A stretch of 56,638 nucleotides of DNA from a virus, in IMG/VR virus record IMGVR_UViG_3300042402_004196, positions 1-56,638 of that record; one strand, given 5' to 3'. This document shows positions 55,230 to 56,638 of this stretch, one piece after another. Made by a program: the position numbers and the translations under genes. The notes under the pieces were generated by a model. That model was not told the DNA's origin. It saw only the letters and a list, made by a program, of their open reading frames with translations, and searched no databases. Numbering within the stretch: position 1 is the stretch's first letter; every line of letters begins with the position of its first letter.

Positions 55230-55679
55230 ATGAAAGATCAAGATGTAACAAAAGTAGAATTTCTTCTTATGTGTAATGATAATATCGTTGTACAAAGATT
55301 CTTTAATGTTAAAGGATTTAACAAAAACGCACATAAGTCTGAACAATTCTACGACTACATTAAATCATTTTGTAATGGATTACAATATGATTTAAAAATG
55401 AGATCGGTTGTTTATATGATGGAGAACCAGTATGAAATTATGGAAAATCCAGATGTATTAAACACCTCAATTACCGAAGGACAAGAAAATTTTAACCTTT
55501 ATATTAAGGTTGAGAACATGACAATTTGTCAGAGGACATTTGACGCAAAAGTATACCCCCCAAAGGTCAGATATACCGTAGACCTACGCCCAAGGCTGAA
55601 AAGCATATTATCTGAACTTACTGACATTTTTTCAGGTAGAAAATTTAATTATTTTTATCCACAATTTATTCAAAACTAG
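55230..55679 (+). CDS. hypothetical protein in replication cluster
   Basis: The 149-residue protein is mixed alpha/beta with five scattered residues of Cys/Met-rich character near its start (L-L-M-C-N-D-N) and a conserved-looking V-R-Y-T-V-D-L-R-P segment near 120. No motif is recognised. It starts 5 bases after the nuclease gene and ends just before the helicase motif, so it is co-transcribed with the replication genes. A role in replication is inferred only from context. Confidence 0.6.
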   Translation: MKDQDVTKVEFLLMCNDNIVVQRFFNVKGFNKNAHKSEQFYDYIKSFCNGLQYDLKMRSVVYMMENQYEIMENPDVLNTSITEGQENFNLYIKVENMTICQRTFDAKVYPPKVRYTVDLRPRLKSILSELTDIFSGRKFNYFYPQFIQN

Positions 55680-55682
55680 TAG

Positions 55683-55690
55683 TATTTATC
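55683..55690 (+). promoter_or_regulatory. TATTTATC motif before helicase, with Shine-Dalgarno
   Basis: The motif is 31 bases before the ATG at 55714. The leader carries an AGGAGG Shine-Dalgarno sequence (55701-55706), unusual among the genes of this window. Confidence 0.45.
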
Positions 55691-55713
55691 TTTACTGATA
55701 GGAGGAAAAAATT

Positions 55714-56638
55714 ATGGCGACAAACAAAAACTTTGAATATCTTGGCAACAATTTTCAAATACAATTACTTAATCAAATCATTGTAGACAAAGACTTTTCA
55801 CATTCGATTATTGACGTAATAGAGAACAATTATTTTGAAAACAAGTATTTCAAAATCATCATTCAAATGATAAAAGAATACTATAAAAAGTATGACCATA
55901 CACCATCATTTGACACATTAGAACAAGTCGCAAAATCCGAACTTCAACAAGAAACTGCCGTTAAGGTTGTACTTGATACTATTAAGAAAATCAAGTCTGC
56001 ACCTATCGACGGAGTAGATTTCGTACAAGAAAAGGCACTTAAATTCTGTAAACAACAAGAGTTGCAGAAGGTTATGAAAAAGGCTCAAAAGATTATAGAC
56101 GGGGGTGAGTTTGAAAACTATGATACCCTAGAAGAATTGGTAAGAGACGCATTACTTGTTGGTTCAAAAGACACATCGATGTTAGATGTCTTTTCAAACC
56201 TAGACCAAGTCTTGGATGATGACTATAGACACCCAATTCCAATGGGAATACCAGGAATTGATCGATTGTTAAAAGGAGGATTGGCGAAAGGAGAAATTGG
56301 TGTAATACTTGCACCAACTGGTGTAGGGAAATCAACCATTCTAACAAAGATTTCAAACCACGCATTTAACCTAGGATTTAACGTACTTCAAGTATTTTTT
56401 GAAGACAACCCAAAAGTGATACAGAGAAAACATTTTACTCTCTGGACAAAGATTCACCCTGACGAATTGTCAGAAAAAAAGGATGAGGTGATGACTAAGG
56501 TAAACGAAATCAAGGAAACAATGCCAAATGAGTTAATCTTAAAGAAACTACCGTCTGACACAAAGACTATGTTGCAAATTAAGAATGAAATTAGAAAGAT
56601 GATTGCTGATGGCGTTAAGATAGACATGGTTGTTTTAG
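55714..56638 (+). CDS. 41: gp41-like replicative DNA helicase (DnaB family), 3' end outside window
   Basis: The reading frame is open to the window end; 308 codons are visible. Residues 1-165 form the N-terminal domain. The RecA-like core starts with I-P-M-G-I-P-G-I-D-R-L-L-K-G-G and Walker A is A-P-T-G-V-G-K-S-T (200-208). Near 303-308 the Walker B strand (I-D-M-V-V-L) begins as the window ends. It unwinds DNA at the fork with the primase. The leader has a clear AGGAGG, so strong translation is expected. It is the last gene of the replication cluster seen here. Confidence 0.93.
   Translation, partial: MATNKNFEYLGNNFQIQLLNQIIVDKDFSHSIIDVIENNYFENKYFKIIIQMIKEYYKKYDHTPSFDTLEQVAKSELQQETAVKVVLDTIKKIKSAPIDGVDFVQEKALKFCKQQELQKVMKKAQKIIDGGEFENYDTLEELVRDALLVGSKDTSMLDVFSNLDQVLDDDYRHPIPMGIPGIDRLLKGGLAKGEIGVILAPTGVGKSTILTKISNHAFNLGFNVLQVFFEDNPKVIQRKHFTLWTKIHPDELSEKKDEVMTKVNEIKETMPNELILKKLPSDTKTMLQIKNEIRKMIADGVKIDMVVL

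Noticed and set aside
1-56638. tRNA genes or an integrase
   Set aside because: No cloverleaf-like segment or tyrosine/serine integrase motif was noticed by eye; a dedicated scan was not possible.

Overview
The window is a continuous piece of a large, AT-rich tailed bacteriophage genome of the T4-like (contractile-tailed myovirus) type. The evidence is the set of T4-type genes. Structural genes include a gp13-like neck protein, a possible gp14-like neck protein, a gp15-like tail terminator, gp18 sheath, gp19 tube, a tail chaperone, a tape measure and a gp53-like baseplate protein. Replication genes include gp43 polymerase, gp32 SSB, UvsX, an RNase H-type 5' nuclease and gp41 helicase. The host cannot be read directly. 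A-rich leaders that mostly lack Shine-Dalgarno sequences, DUF285 (BspA-type) repeats and Pro-Thr linkers would suit an aquatic Bacteroidota host, but this is inference.

Region 1 (1-18.8 kb) is the adhesin and fibre-modification region. Three beta-roll fibre genes (the first cut by the window edge), two Pro-Thr-linker adhesins (one a 1246-residue DUF285 repeat protein) and a possible BppU-like adaptor are interleaved with carbohydrate enzymes. The enzymes are a GT8-type transferase, a TibC-like O-heptosyltransferase homologue, a GT9-like transferase, a GlcNAc-transferase-family protein, a GT-A-like transferase and an HtrL/GT2 two-domain protein. The same operon holds a sulfotransferase, an APS kinase, a HIGH-type nucleotidyltransferase and a DUF2061 membrane protein. 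The combination suggests that the phage glycosylates and perhaps sulfates its own fibres or the host surface. Copies of the same terminator hairpin stand at 1.45 kb and 18.74 kb and bracket the region.

Region 2 (18.8-27.2 kb) has DNA polymerase on the plus strand, then a minus-strand block: an SNF2-type helicase, a three-part protein (HEXXH metalloprotease-like domain, complete Mn-type superoxide dismutase, nuclease-like C-terminus), a gp13-like neck protein and an unknown small protein.

Region 3 (27.2-51.2 kb) is the tail module. In order it holds a probable neck protein, a tail terminator, a minus-strand ribbon-helix-helix ORF, an enlarged sheath, a HAD hydrolase, the tube, an inserted Vsr-like homing endonuclease, a tail chaperone with a likely programmed frameshift, the tape measure, two giant baseplate proteins around a LysM-like gp53 protein, and two small genes, one very rich in Pro, Ala and Gly.

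Region 4 (51.2-56.6 kb) is the replication and recombination cluster: SSB, UvsX, a C5-cytosine methyltransferase, 5' nuclease, an unknown gene and the replicative helicase, which is cut by the window end.

A TATTTAT(A/C) motif stands before many transcription units on both strands, often 20-21 nt before the start codon. It is a candidate late-promoter element. No tRNA genes, CRISPR arrays, integrase or reverse transcriptase were seen, and no gene-free stretch exceeds 300 bases.
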